A DNA stretch of 64,000 nt from Cellulosimicrobium protaetiae (GCF_009708005.2 NZ_CP052757.1:1674001-1738000), one strand, 5' to 3'. Counted from the stretch's first letter, positions 43,652 to 52,173 are shown. A program made the numbers and translations. The notes: generated by a model from the sequence alone, not told the origin.

Positions 43652-44253
43652 CCGCCCGGCCCGAGGCCCGTGCGGCGTCGGACCCGTTGCCGCCGGGCTC
43701 CCGTGCCGGAGACCGGCTCGAGCTCGTGCTGATCGACACCGTGCCCGCCGCCGATCGCGACGACCTCCTGGCGGCAGCCCGCGCGCTGCGGCTCGGTCCC
43801 GGGCAGGACGCGTTCGTCCCGCCGGCCGCCGACGTCGTGGACGCGGCCCTGGTGGACCCCGACCGGCACCTCCTGGTCGCGCGTGCCGCCGGGGGCGCCG
43901 TCGTCGCGCTCGGGGTGCTGCACCCGGGCGGCGCGCCCGACGAGGTGGTGGCGCTGCTCGGTGGCACCGCCCCGGCGGACGTGGTGCTCTTCCGTGGGTT
44001 CCTCGTCGACGTCGCCGCGCAGGGCGCGGGGGTCGGCTCGCGCGTGACGGCCCTGCTCCCCGGCGCGGTCGCGGACCTGGCGCGCGTGCGCCGTCGGGCC
44101 ACCCCGTACGCCGTCCTGGTCCTCACGGTCAACGACCGCAACGCGGCGGGACGGCGCGCCTACGCCCGTGCCGGTCTGACCGACCGGGGCGCCTACCTCG
44201 GGGGGAGCGCAGGCCCGCAGCGCGTCATGGCGCGGTCGCTTCATCGGTATTGA
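43648..44253 (+). CDS. GNAT-like N-acetyltransferase
   Basis: 201-residue protein with a GNAT-like core: VLFRGFLVDVAAQGAGVGSRVTALL near residue 113 provides an acetyl-CoA loop of the QGAGVGS type, and LTVNDRNAAGRRAYARAGLTDRGAYLG gives the C-terminal strand-helix with the usual NxxAxxxYxxxGF-like pattern. The substrate is unknown. The GTG start overlaps the stop of the LysR-like gene (GTGA). Its stop lies inside the operator of the next gene. Confidence 0.82.
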   Translation: MTARPEARAASDPLPPGSRAGDRLELVLIDTVPAADRDDLLAAARALRLGPGQDAFVPPAADVVDAALVDPDRHLLVARAAGGAVVALGVLHPGGAPDEVVALLGGTAPADVVLFRGFLVDVAAQGAGVGSRVTALLPGAVADLARVRRRATPYAVLVLTVNDRNAAGRRAYARAGLTDRGAYLGGSAGPQRVMARSLHRY

Positions 44254-44264
44254 CTTATATAAGT
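44253..44264. promoter_or_regulatory. ArsR operator palindrome ACTTATATAAGT
   Basis: A perfect 12-bp palindrome, strikingly AT-rich, preceded by TTGACT-like sequence and 21 nt upstream of the arsR ATG. It overlaps the stop codon of the GNAT gene. Probable autoregulatory site of the ArsR-SRPBCC operon. Confidence 0.65.
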
Positions 44265-44285
44265 GAGAGATGAAGGATAGGTCCC

Positions 44286-44672
44286 ATGGAAGCGTTCGAC
44301 GTCCTCGGGGACCCGGTGCGGCGACGGATCCTCGAGCACCTCGCCCGGGGCGAGCGACCGGCGGGGGAGCTCGCCGCGCTCGTGGGCGAGGAGTTCGGGA
44401 TCAGCCAGCCGGCCGTGTCCCAGCACCTCAAGGTGCTCCGGACGAGCGGCTTCGCGACCGTGCGTCCCGAGGGGACCCGGCGCCTCTACGCGCTGGACCC
44501 CGCGGCGCTCGACGAGGTCGAGGACTGGGCCGCGAGCCTGCGCGGGTTCTGGGAGCAGCGGCTCGACGCGCTCGGCACCGAGCTCGCTCGCGGTGCCCGT
44601 GAGCGGCGCCGCGCCGCGGCCGCCGCAGAGGACGCCGGACGTCCGACCGACACCACCAGGAGGACAGCATGA
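44286..44672 (+). CDS. ArsR-family regulator of SRPBCC partner
   Basis: 128-residue winged-helix protein: MEAFDVLGDPVRRRILEHLARGERPAGELAALV, then ISQPAVSQHLKVLRTSGFATVRPEGTRRLYALDP. This form, lacking metal-binding Cys and followed by an AHSA1/SRPBCC gene, is a common actinobacterial module in which the downstream protein probably binds a hydrophobic ligand. GAAGGA lies upstream of the ATG. The stop overlaps the next start by 4 nt (ATGA). Confidence 0.93.
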   Translation: MEAFDVLGDPVRRRILEHLARGERPAGELAALVGEEFGISQPAVSQHLKVLRTSGFATVRPEGTRRLYALDPAALDEVEDWAASLRGFWEQRLDALGTELARGARERRRAAAAAEDAGRPTDTTRRTA

Positions 44673-45325
44673 AGGACTTCATCGCCGAGCTCGAGGCCGC
44701 GCGACGCGCCGTCGGGACGGGGGTGCTCCCCGCGGGCGAGGCCCGCGTCCTCACGATCGAGCGGACCTACCCCGCCGACGTCGAGGACGTGTGGGACGCC
44801 GTCACCGACCCCGCGCGCATCCCGCGCTGGTTCCTGCCCGTCACGGGCGACCTCCGCGTCGGCGGCACGTACCAGGTCGAGGGGAACGCGGGTGGCGAGA
44901 TCCGCGCGTGCGACGCGCCGACCCTTCTCCGGCTCACCTGGGTCATGGGACCGCCGACGCCGGAGGACTCGTCGGTCGTCGAGGTCCGCCTCGTGCCCGC
45001 GCCCGACGGCGGCACGACCCTCACGCTCGAGCACACCGCGGTCGTGCCGCCCGAGATGTGGGACGTGTACGGCCCGGGGGCCGTCGGCGTCGGCTGGGAC
45101 GGCGCGCTGCTGGGTCTCGCGCTGCACCTCGACGGTGCCGGACCGCTCGACCCCGAGGAGGTCCTCGCGAGCCCCGAGCTGCGGGCGTTCAACGTCGCCA
45201 GCAGCGAGGCGTGGGGAGCGGCGCTCGCGGCCGCGGACGGGCTGGGCGCGGACGAGGTCGCCGCGCGCGTCGCCGCCACGACGGCGTTCTACGTCCCCGC
45301 GGACGACGCCGCCGAGCCGAGCTGA
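44669..45325 (+). CDS. SRPBCC (AHSA1/START-like) domain protein
   Basis: 218-residue protein of the activator-of-Hsp90-like SRPBCC fold. ARVLTIERTYPADVEDVWDAVTDPARIPRWFLPVTGDLRVGGTY at residues 28-75 is the classical strand-helix start; LTLEHTAVVPPEMW and the final helix GVGWDGALLGLALHL complete the hydrophobic-cavity fold. Coupled translation with arsR indicates a shared function. The ligand is unknown. About 50 extra C-terminal residues form an Ala-rich helix. Confidence 0.9.
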   Translation: MKDFIAELEAARRAVGTGVLPAGEARVLTIERTYPADVEDVWDAVTDPARIPRWFLPVTGDLRVGGTYQVEGNAGGEIRACDAPTLLRLTWVMGPPTPEDSSVVEVRLVPAPDGGTTLTLEHTAVVPPEMWDVYGPGAVGVGWDGALLGLALHLDGAGPLDPEEVLASPELRAFNVASSEAWGAALAAADGLGADEVAARVAATTAFYVPADDAAEPS

Positions 45326-45472
45326 CCGGGGTCGTGCGGGCGCGAGGCCGGACCGTGCCTCGCGCCCGCGGGGCCGTGCCCCGACGTCGTCGCGCGGGTG
45401 TCCGGCCACGGGGGGAGGCCCGGCGGCGGACATCCCCCGGGGGGCGGATGTTCACCCGCCGTTCACCCGGCT

Positions 45473-45478
45473 TACCCT
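45473..45478 (+). promoter_or_regulatory. -10 box of the PAP2 gene (leaderless)
   Basis: TACCCT ends 6 nt before the ATG at 45485. The rest of the 159-nt spacer is GC-rich and unremarkable. Confidence 0.5.
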
Positions 45479-45484
45479 CGTGCG

Positions 45485-46348
45485 ATGACTCCGCCCGATT
45501 CGTCCCGTCCCTCGACCCTGCTCGACCGCCCCGACGCACCCCTCGGCACCCTGTCCGACACGGTGCCCGACACGGTGACCGACGCGGCGTCACGCCCGCT
45601 GCCGGAGCCGCTCGCGGACGCGTCGTCCCGGGCCGCGGGCCAGGTCCTCGTCGCGGTGTCGTGGCTGGTCGGGGCGGCGCTGGTCGTGCTGGCCGCGCGG
45701 CTCCTGCGGGGACCGAGCGAGGCGCTCTACCTCGCGATCACCGCGCGCACCGCGGACCTCCCGGGTGCCGAGCTCGTCGCCGAGGGCGGGGTGCTCGTGC
45801 TCCTCGGGCTGTGCGCCCTCGTCGCGTGGCGGTCGCGTCGTGCGGGCGCGTCCGCCGTCGCGACGACGCTCGTCGCCGGGGTGGGCGCCGTCGCCGCCTA
45901 CGCGGCGAGCGAGGCCGTGAAGTCCCTCGTGCGCCAGCCCCGGGGGTGCTGGGAGCTCGTCGAGGTCGCGCACTGCCCGCCCGCGGGCGACTGGTCGTTC
46001 CCCAGCAACCACACCGCCATCGCGTTCGCCCTCGCCACGGCGGTCGTCCTCGCCGGCGCCCCCGCCGTCCGCGTCCCCGGGTCCGTGCCCGCACGGCACG
46101 CGTACCGGTCGCCGGTGCGCGACGTCGCGGTGTGGGTCGTGCTGCCCGTGGCGCTCGCGGTCGCGGTCGCCTCCGCGCGGGTCGCCCAGGGCGTGCACTT
46201 CCCGCACGACGTCGTCGCGGGCGCGGCCGTCGGGGTCGCGTTCGTCGTGGCGGCGGTGACGGTCCTCGCCGGTCCGGCGACGGTCGCGGTCACCGCCGCG
46301 TGCCGTGTCGACGGCGTGCGCCGGGTCCTGCTCGCCCGGCCGTCCTGA
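45485..46348 (+). CDS. PAP2-superfamily membrane phosphatase
   Basis: 287-residue integral membrane phosphatase probably acting on lipid or undecaprenyl phosphates at the outer face. The tripartite acid-phosphatase signature is visible: KSLVRQPRGCW near residue 144, FPSNHTAIAFALA near 176 with the catalytic His (Asn replaces the usual Gly of PSGH) and SARVAQGVHFPHDVVAG near 230. Five or six helices flank these. The first 45 residues are cytoplasmic, acidic and Thr/Pro-rich. The end is convergent with a small membrane protein 7 nt away. Confidence 0.88.
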   Translation: MTPPDSSRPSTLLDRPDAPLGTLSDTVPDTVTDAASRPLPEPLADASSRAAGQVLVAVSWLVGAALVVLAARLLRGPSEALYLAITARTADLPGAELVAEGGVLVLLGLCALVAWRSRRAGASAVATTLVAGVGAVAAYAASEAVKSLVRQPRGCWELVEVAHCPPAGDWSFPSNHTAIAFALATAVVLAGAPAVRVPGSVPARHAYRSPVRDVAVWVVLPVALAVAVASARVAQGVHFPHDVVAGAAVGVAFVVAAVTVLAGPATVAVTAACRVDGVRRVLLARPS

Positions 46349-46355
46349 CGGAGGT

Positions 46356-46841
46356 TCAGCGGCTGCGCCGTACGCGCACCGTCCCCACGACCCCCAGCAC
46401 CAGCGCGGCGACGAGCAGCACCGTACCGAGCGCCGCCTGCCCCAGGTCGAGCGACGGCCCGACGGCGAACGTGCCGTCCGTCGTCGTGCCCTCCGACCAG
46501 CACGCGAGGCTCACGGTGCCCGCGTCGCTCGCGAACGAGGACTGCGCACGCCAGTGCCGGGGTACACGGAGGTCCTGCTGCGACATCGAGACGCGGAGCC
46601 CGACGTCGTCGCCGTCGGGTCCGGTGCCCTCGCACCGGACCTCGCTCCAGGCGGCAGCCGTGTCGGCGTAGACCGTGTGGTTGCCCGCGGCGACCTCGAC
46701 GTCCGCCGTCCCGCCGAGCGGGGTCGTGCCCTGGACCTGGAGTCCCGGGAGCACCCACAGCCACAGCACGCCGAGCAGGCACGCGCCCGCGAGCAGCAGG
46801 GGGACGAGGCCGGGGCGCGGGCGGTCGCGTCGTGCGGTCAT
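46356..46841 (-). CDS. Two-span membrane protein of unknown function
   Basis: 161-residue protein with a helix at each end (LVPLLLAGACLLGVLWLWVLPGL near 12-34 and GQAALGTVLLVAALVLGVVGTV near 133-154) and an extracytoplasmic domain between them. That domain holds two Cys (VRCEGTGPDG and SLACWSEG) that could form a disulfide. It looks like a small secreted-domain sensor or structural protein. No family is recognised. The upstream CPBP-like gene is 34 nt away in the same direction. Confidence 0.7.
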   Translation of the reverse strand: MTARRDRPRPGLVPLLLAGACLLGVLWLWVLPGLQVQGTTPLGGTADVEVAAGNHTVYADTAAAWSEVRCEGTGPDGDDVGLRVSMSQQDLRVPRHWRAQSSFASDAGTVSLACWSEGTTTDGTFAVGPSLDLGQAALGTVLLVAALVLGVVGTVRVRRSR

Positions 46842-46875
46842 GCGGGCACCGTACCGGCGAGGGCCCCGGGCGCGG

Positions 46876-47727
46876 TCAGCGCGGCGCGGTGACGAACACG
46901 TCGAACAGCTCGGGGTGGTGGGCGTGCACGAGCACGGCGAACACCACGACGTCGAACAGCAGGTGCACCGCGACGACGTACGTGAGCGACTTGCTCCACG
47001 AGAAGATCCAGCCCTGGACCAGGGCGAACGGGATCGTGAGGAGCGGACCCCACTCGCGGTACCCGAGCTCCCACAGGAACGACACGAAGACCGCCGCCTG
47101 GAGCAGGTTCGCCGTCCACAGGCCGAAGTGCTCGCGGTACAGCGCGAACACGACGCACACGAAGAACAGCTCGTCCCAGATCCCCACCGCGTTGACCCCG
47201 ACGAACAGGCGCGCGATCTCCTGCCCGCCCGTGATCTCGGGCCAGTTGAGGTAGGCGCCCGACCCGATGAAGTAGAACGGCAGGATCAGGTACCCGGCTG
47301 CGACGACCACGACGAGGTAGACGATCATCCCTCGGGTCCAGCGCCGACCGGTCGCGACGGGGAAGCGGATCACGTGCTCGTGGAACACGAACCGCGAGAG
47401 CGCCCACGGCACGAGCACCGCGAGAGACAGCACGACGGCGAAGCGCGCGATCCCGGCGTCCGACAGGTCCGCCTCGAGCGAGATCGTCGAGATGATCGCC
47501 ATACCCGTGCCGACGAGCGCGAGGTCGCGGCCCAGGCGGCGGTCAACGGCGAGCCCCAGCACGACCCCGAGCACGAGCGGCACGTAGCCCAGCGGGCGCA
47601 CGTGCACCGCGAACAGCAGCACCGCGGAGCCGGAGACCAGCACCGCGGCGAGCAGCCGCAGCGGTGAGCCGACGGCCCAGGGCGGGCGTGCGGCGTCGGG
47701 CAGGGGGGCGAGGGCCGGTGACGTCAC
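46876..47727 (-). CDS. CPBP-like (CAAX protease/bacteriocin-processing) membrane protein, degenerate
   Basis: 283-residue protein with about eight helices. The C-terminal part resembles the CPBP/Abi family: GIWDELFFVCVVFALYREHFG near residue 178 corresponds to the EExxxR motif, but the first Glu is Asp and the Arg is Val, and LTYVVAVHLLFDVVVF near 250 corresponds to the HxxxN/D motif. Because key residues differ, proteolytic activity is doubtful. The GTG at 47727 is used since homology-like hydrophobic sequence follows 25 residues later. Its start is only 14 nt from the divergent acyltransferase start. Confidence 0.65.
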   Translation of the reverse strand: MTSPALAPLPDAARPPWAVGSPLRLLAAVLVSGSAVLLFAVHVRPLGYVPLVLGVVLGLAVDRRLGRDLALVGTGMAIISTISLEADLSDAGIARFAVVLSLAVLVPWALSRFVFHEHVIRFPVATGRRWTRGMIVYLVVVVAAGYLILPFYFIGSGAYLNWPEITGGQEIARLFVGVNAVGIWDELFFVCVVFALYREHFGLWTANLLQAAVFVSFLWELGYREWGPLLTIPFALVQGWIFSWSKSLTYVVAVHLLFDVVVFAVLVHAHHPELFDVFVTAPR

Positions 47728-47741
47728 CCGCACACGGTGCC

Positions 47742-48998
47742 ATGATGCGAGGCGTGGAGCGAGACCCCGCATCCCCACCGGACCGGCGTCGTGAGCTCGA
47801 CGCGGTCCGTGCGGTCGTCGTCGTGGGGCTCGTGCTGTTCCACGCCGCGCTCGTGTTCGACGCGCGCGACGACTTCTACGTGAAGAACGCCGAGACCACC
47901 GAGCTCACGACGTTCGTCGTCGCTCCCGTCGTGGTGTGCGCGATGCCGCTGCTCTTCGCGATCGCCGGGATCGGGGCGTGGCACTCGGTGCGGTCGCGCG
48001 GGGCCGGCGGGTTCGTCCGAGAGCGCATGCTCCGGATCGGGGTCCCGCTGCTCGTCGCGCTCGTCCTGCTCCTGCCCTTCCCGCAGTTCCTCCGGGCGCG
48101 GTCGGAGGGCACGTGGACCGGCTCGTACCTGGCGTTCTGGCCGCGGTTCTTCGACGTCCGGCTCGAGCCCGGGGACTTCCCGTTCGTGCTCGACGGGGAG
48201 CACTTCGAGACCGGCCACCTCTGGTTCCTGGTCATGCTCCTGACCTGGGCGGTCGTGCTCGCCGTGCTCGTGCGCCTCGTGCCGGACGACGTCGCGCGCC
48301 GGACGCGCGGGCGGCTCGCCCAGGCGGTGGGGGCGCGGGGGGCGGTGCTCGCGCCGGCCGTGGTCGTCGGCGTCGTGTGCGCGCTGCACGAGCTCGAGGA
48401 GGGGTTCGCGGCCTGGAGCCGCTGGGGCTACCTGCTGTTCTTCCTCGGCGGCCTCGTGCTCGCGTCCGACGCGCGGTTCCGGGCCGCGGTGCGCCGGTAC
48501 GCCGGGCTGGTCGGGGTGGGCGTGTTCGCGGTGGGCATGGTGCTGTTCCTCGGACCCGCCGGCGAGGTCGACGCGTTCACGGGTCGCGGGGCCGGTGCGG
48601 TCGCGTTCCGGTTCCTGTACGGCGTCGCGGGGTGGTGCTGGGTGCTCGCGCTCCTCGGTCTCCTGGACCGGTGGGGCGCGCGCCGGCGCACACCGTCCGC
48701 TGATCCTGCGGCCCCGGGTGCCCTGGGGGTGGCGAGCGCCCACCGGGGAGACGCCGTCGCCCACGGTCCGTGGCGACGTCGGGCCTGGGCCTACCTCGGG
48801 GCGGCGATGCTGCCGCTGTACGTGCTGCACCAACCGGTCGTCGTCGCGGTCGCGTACCCCGTCGTGGGATGGGACCTGCCTGCCCCGGCGAAGTATGCGG
48901 TGATCGTCGCGGTGTCGTTCGGCGTGCTGCTCGCGGTCTACGACCTGCTGGTCCGGCGCACGCGCATCACGCGCGTGCTCCTCGGGATGCGGGCCTGA
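47742..48998 (+). CDS. Acyltransferase family 3 membrane protein
   Basis: 418-residue integral membrane O-acyltransferase-like protein. RRRELDAVRAVVVVGLVLFHAALVFD near residue 15 carries the conserved Arg and His of the family, and about ten helices follow, ending AMLPLYVLHQPVVVAVAYPVVGW. It probably transfers acyl groups to an extracellular glycan or glycolipid. The ATG at 47742 (or the adjacent ATG at 47745, or GTG 47754) is uncertain. It is divergent from the CPBP-like gene with almost no intergenic space. Confidence 0.88.
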   Translation: MMRGVERDPASPPDRRRELDAVRAVVVVGLVLFHAALVFDARDDFYVKNAETTELTTFVVAPVVVCAMPLLFAIAGIGAWHSVRSRGAGGFVRERMLRIGVPLLVALVLLLPFPQFLRARSEGTWTGSYLAFWPRFFDVRLEPGDFPFVLDGEHFETGHLWFLVMLLTWAVVLAVLVRLVPDDVARRTRGRLAQAVGARGAVLAPAVVVGVVCALHELEEGFAAWSRWGYLLFFLGGLVLASDARFRAAVRRYAGLVGVGVFAVGMVLFLGPAGEVDAFTGRGAGAVAFRFLYGVAGWCWVLALLGLLDRWGARRRTPSADPAAPGALGVASAHRGDAVAHGPWRRRAWAYLGAAMLPLYVLHQPVVVAVAYPVVGWDLPAPAKYAVIVAVSFGVLLAVYDLLVRRTRITRVLLGMRA

Positions 48999-49002
48999 GC
49001 CG

Positions 49003-49839
49003 TCACAGCTCCTCGTAGACCGCCGGGTCCTGGTCGTTCGTGCGGCCGTCGGGTCGCGCGAGGCCGGTGAGGGCGTTCATCTCGTGCGTCGTGAGCTCGA
49101 ACGAGAACACGTCGAGGTTCTCGCGCTGCCGGTCGGGCGACGACGCCTTGGGCAGCGGGACGACGCCGAGCTGCACGTGCCAGCGCAGGATCGCCTGGAC
49201 GGGGGAGATGCCGTGCGCGGCGGCCACCGCCGCGACGACCGGGTCGCGCAGCAGGTCGCTCGCGCGACCGATCGGGCTCCAGGCCTCGGTGACGATCCCG
49301 CGCTCGGCGTCGGCCGCCCGCTGCTCCCCCTGCGGGAAGTACGGGTGCAGCTCGACCTGGTTGACGACCGGCGTCACGCCCGTCGCGGCGATCACCGCGT
49401 CCAGGTGCTCGGGCAGGAAGTTCGAGACGCCGACGTGGCGGACAAGCCCGCGCTCGCGGCACTCGACGAGCGCCTCGTACGCCTCGACGTACCGCCCGAT
49501 GCGCGGGTTCGGCCAGTGGATCAGGTAGAGGTCGATGTGGTCGAGCCCCGTGCGGAACAACGACTCCTCGACGGTGCGGACCGCGTCGTCGTGCGCGTGG
49601 TACCGGCCGGGGAGCTTGGACGTGACGATCACGTCGTCGCGCGCGACGTCCGCGCGACGGACGGCCGCCCCCACGGCGCCCTCGTTCTCGTAGCTGAACG
49701 CCGAGTCGACCAAGCGGTAGCCCGCGTCGATCGCGCGGGCGATCGTGTCCGCGCCCTCCTCGCCGCCCAGCCTGTACGTGCCGAACCCGATCGCGGGGAT
49801 CGTCGTGCCGTCCTGGGCGCCGAGGGTGGGGATCGTCAT
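49003..49839 (-). CDS. Aldo/keto reductase
   Basis: 278-residue NADPH-dependent aldo-keto reductase of the 2,5-diketo-gluconate-reductase-like clade. The catalytic tetrad is visible: Asp and Tyr in RLVDSAFSYENEGAVG (47-62), Lys in VIVTSKLPGR near 76 and His in DLYLIHWPNP near 107. VGVSNFLPEHLDAVI and the C-terminal LPKASSPDRQRENL bind the cofactor. Physiological substrate unknown. It is convergent with the acyltransferase gene, 4 nt apart. The ATG at 49839 is chosen at the start of homology. Confidence 0.93.
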   Translation of the reverse strand: MTIPTLGAQDGTTIPAIGFGTYRLGGEEGADTIARAIDAGYRLVDSAFSYENEGAVGAAVRRADVARDDVIVTSKLPGRYHAHDDAVRTVEESLFRTGLDHIDLYLIHWPNPRIGRYVEAYEALVECRERGLVRHVGVSNFLPEHLDAVIAATGVTPVVNQVELHPYFPQGEQRAADAERGIVTEAWSPIGRASDLLRDPVVAAVAAAHGISPVQAILRWHVQLGVVPLPKASSPDRQRENLDVFSFELTTHEMNALTGLARPDGRTNDQDPAVYEEL

Positions 49840-49909
49840 GAGCCCATCCTGCGTCGGGGCCCGCGCGACACGCACCCCGACGGGCCGGGGCGCCGGCCGT
49901 CGCGGGCGA

Positions 49910-49956
49910 GAGACGGGAAGTGGCCCCCGATCCGCAGGGATCAGGGGCCACGTCTC
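49910..49956. terminator. Hairpin downstream of msrA (family C, copy 1)
   Basis: GAGACG/CGTCTC (49910-49915, 49951-49956), GTGGCCCC/GGGGCCAC (49920-49927, 49944-49951) and GATCC/GGATC form an interrupted hairpin. The arm GAAGTGGCCCC and its partner are shared with 54761-54802. It lies after the msrA stop in the direction of transcription. Confidence 0.6.
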
Positions 49957-49971
49957 AGTTCTCGGCGGACG

Positions 49972-50646
49972 CTACGCGGCGTCCGGGAACGGGACGCCCG
50001 TGGTCGCGTGGCAGCGGTAGCCGTTCGGGTTCTTGTCGAGGTACTGCTGGTGGTAGTCCTCGGCGTAGTAGAACGGGCCGGCCTCGACGGCGGGGCGCAT
50101 CTCGGTCGTGACCGGGTCGTACCCCTTGGCCTCGAGCACCGCGGAGTAGCGCGCGGCGGTCTCCCGGACCGCCTCCTCCTGCTCCGGCGTCGTCCAGTAC
50201 ACGGCGGACCGATACTGCGTGCCGACGTCGTTGCCCTGGCGGTAGCCCTGCGTCGGGTCGTGCCGCTCCCAGAAGATCTTGAGGAGCTCCTCCTCCGTGA
50301 CCTTCGTGGGGTCGTACGCGACGAGCGCCGTCTCGGTGTGGCCCGTGCGCGCGGTGCACGCCTCCTCGTAGGTGGGGTTCGGCGTCGTGCCGCCCATGTA
50401 CCCGACGGCGGTGCTCACCACGCCCGGGACCTGCCAGAAGATCTCCTCGGCGCCCCAGAAGCAGCCCATCGCCAGGTAGAGCACCCGTGTGCCCTCGGGC
50501 CACGGCCCGGTGAGGGAGGTGCCGAGCACGGTGTGGGGACGCGGGTTCTGCAGCACGGGCGACTGGCGGCCCGGCAGCGCGTCCTCGGGGGCGATCATCG
50601 TCGTCTTGCCGGACGAGCCGAAGATCGCGTCGAAGATCGAGTTCAT
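49972..50646 (-). CDS. msrA: Peptide-methionine (S)-S-oxide reductase MsrA
   Basis: 224-residue cytosolic repair enzyme that reduces the S-epimer of methionine sulfoxide. The catalytic Cys is in [14 protein letters not shown] near residue 61; [45 protein letters not shown] and [17 protein letters not shown] are family motifs, the last with a candidate resolving Cys. About 45 N-terminal residues precede the domain, as in the longer (E. coli-like) form. AGGAGGT lies 7-8 nt before the ATG. No msrB is adjacent. Confidence 0.96.
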   Translation of the reverse strand: MNSIFDAIFGSSGKTTMIAPEDALPGRQSPVLQNPRPHTVLGTSLTGPWPEGTRVLYLAMGCFWGAEEIFWQVPGVVSTAVGYMGGTTPNPTYEEACTARTGHTETALVAYDPTKVTEEELLKIFWERHDPTQGYRQGNDVGTQYRSAVYWTTPEQEEAVRETAARYSAVLEAKGYDPVTTEMRPAVEAGPFYYAEDYHQQYLDKNPNGYRCHATTGVPFPDAA

Positions 50647-50747
50647 CGCTTACCTCCTGAGTTGCCCGGACGACCGGGGCGCTGGCCCACGACGCATCAT
50701 CCTGGCACGGGGTAGAACGCGGCACGGCCAACAGGTGTTCCTGGGCT

Positions 50748-50807
50748 GCCGACCAGGTGGTCGCGGCTCGTCCGGGTGACGAGACGGACCAGGACCACCT
50801 GCTCGGC
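50748..50807. repeat. Palindromic element between divergent msrA and metB-like genes (family B, copy 2)
   Basis: Arms 50748-50762 and 50793-50807 pair over 15 bp with one mismatch; the 30-nt interior holds a smaller CTCGT/ACGAG stem. The right arm and flank match the hairpin at 27507-27540 with very few differences. It lies upstream of both neighbouring genes, so it is not an ordinary terminator. Confidence 0.65.
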
Positions 50808-50822
50808 GCCGGGGGTGCGCCG

Positions 50823-50828
50823 TAGGGT
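50823..50828 (+). promoter_or_regulatory. -10 box of the metB-like gene (leaderless)
   Basis: TAGGGT ends 6 nt before the GTG at 50835, immediately after the palindromic element. Confidence 0.55.
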
Positions 50829-50834
50829 GGGCGG

Positions 50835-52079
50835 GTGAGCAACCACCGCGGCGAGCACCCCGACTGGACCACGACCGGCTTCTCCACGCGTGCGATCCAC
50901 GCGGGCCAGGACCCGGATGCGACGACCGGCGCCGTCGTGCCGCCGATCCACCAGGTGTCGACGTACAAGCAGGACGGCGTCGGGGGGCTGCGCGGCGGGT
51001 ACGAGTACTCGCGCTCCGCGAACCCGACGCGCACCGCGCTCGAGGAGGCGCTCGCAGCGTCGGAGTCCGGGGGACTCGGCCCGACGGCGGACGGGTCGCC
51101 CGCCGCGCGCGGGTTCGCGTTCGCGTCCGGGCTGGCCGCGGAGGACACGCTGCTGCGCGCCGTCGTGCGCCCCGGCGACCACGTGATCGTGCCCGACGAC
51201 GCGTACGGGGGCACGTACCGGCTCATCGCCCGGGTGTTCGGGCCGTGGGGCGTGGAGCACACGCCCGTCGACCTCACGGACGTCGAGGCCGTGCGCGCGG
51301 CGGTGCGCCCCGAGACGCGCGTCGTCTGGGTCGAGACCCCGACCAACCCGCTGCTCGGGGTCTCCGACATCGCGGCGCTCGCGGGCGTCGCGCACGACGC
51401 CGGGGCGCTGCTCGTCGTCGACAACACCTTCGCGACCCCGTACCTCCAGCAGCCGCTCGCGCTGGGGGCGGACGTCGTCGTGCACTCGACCACGAAGTAC
51501 ATCGGCGGGCACAGCGACGTCGTCGGGGGAGCGCTCGTCGTCGCGACGGGCGCCCGGCTCCCGGGCGGTCTCGTGTCGCCCGCGGGCGGGACGGACGTCG
51601 CCGGGGCGGTCGGGTTCCACCAGAACGCGTCGGGCGCCGTCGCCGGGCCGTTCGACGCGTGGCTCACGCTGCGCGGGCTCAAGACGCTCGCGGTGCGCAT
51701 GGACCGCCACCAGGCCAACGCGGCCGCGGTCGCCGACTTCCTCGCCGCCCACCCCGCGGTCACCGAGGTGATCTACCCGGGCCTCGCGTCGCACCCCGGG
51801 CACGAGCTCGCCGCGCGGCAGATGCGCGGGTTCGGCGGCATGGTCTCGTTCCGTGCGGGCAGCGAGGCGAAGGCGCTCGACGTGTGCGCGCGCACCCAGG
51901 TCTTCACGCTCGCGGAGTCCCTGGGCGGTGTCGAGTCGCTCATCGAGCACCCGGGTCGCATGACCCACGGCTCCGTCGCCGGGACCGCGCTGGAGGTCCC
52001 CGACGACCTGGTGCGGCTCTCCGTCGGCATCGAGGACGTCGAAGACCTGATCGCGGACCTCACCCAGGCGCTGGCGTAG
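50835..52079 (+). CDS. metB: Cys/Met-metabolism PLP enzyme: cystathionine gamma-synthase or gamma-lyase
   Basis: 414-residue gamma-family PLP enzyme. It starts with FSTRAIHAGQDPDATTGAVVPPI, has YEYSRSANPTRTALEEAL near residue 57, the cofactor-stacking region GDHVIVPDDAYGGTYRL, the Asp ligand in VVDNTFATPYLQQPL and the Schiff-base Lys in HSTTKYIGGHSDVVGG near residue 222. Gamma-synthase (methionine synthesis) and gamma-lyase (transsulfuration to cysteine) cannot be separated by eye; with a cystathionine beta-synthase at 34276 the lyase role is also reasonable. The metB symbol is therefore provisional. Confidence 0.85.
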   Translation: MSNHRGEHPDWTTTGFSTRAIHAGQDPDATTGAVVPPIHQVSTYKQDGVGGLRGGYEYSRSANPTRTALEEALAASESGGLGPTADGSPAARGFAFASGLAAEDTLLRAVVRPGDHVIVPDDAYGGTYRLIARVFGPWGVEHTPVDLTDVEAVRAAVRPETRVVWVETPTNPLLGVSDIAALAGVAHDAGALLVVDNTFATPYLQQPLALGADVVVHSTTKYIGGHSDVVGGALVVATGARLPGGLVSPAGGTDVAGAVGFHQNASGAVAGPFDAWLTLRGLKTLAVRMDRHQANAAAVADFLAAHPAVTEVIYPGLASHPGHELAARQMRGFGGMVSFRAGSEAKALDVCARTQVFTLAESLGGVESLIEHPGRMTHGSVAGTALEVPDDLVRLSVGIEDVEDLIADLTQALA

Positions 52080-52173
52080 CCTGCGGTCCCGCGCGCTCCG
52101 GGCCGTGGGGAGATCCTGCGCACACCGGGCGTGCCGCGGGGTATTCAGCGCCGCGCGCGGAGGGTCGCTCACC

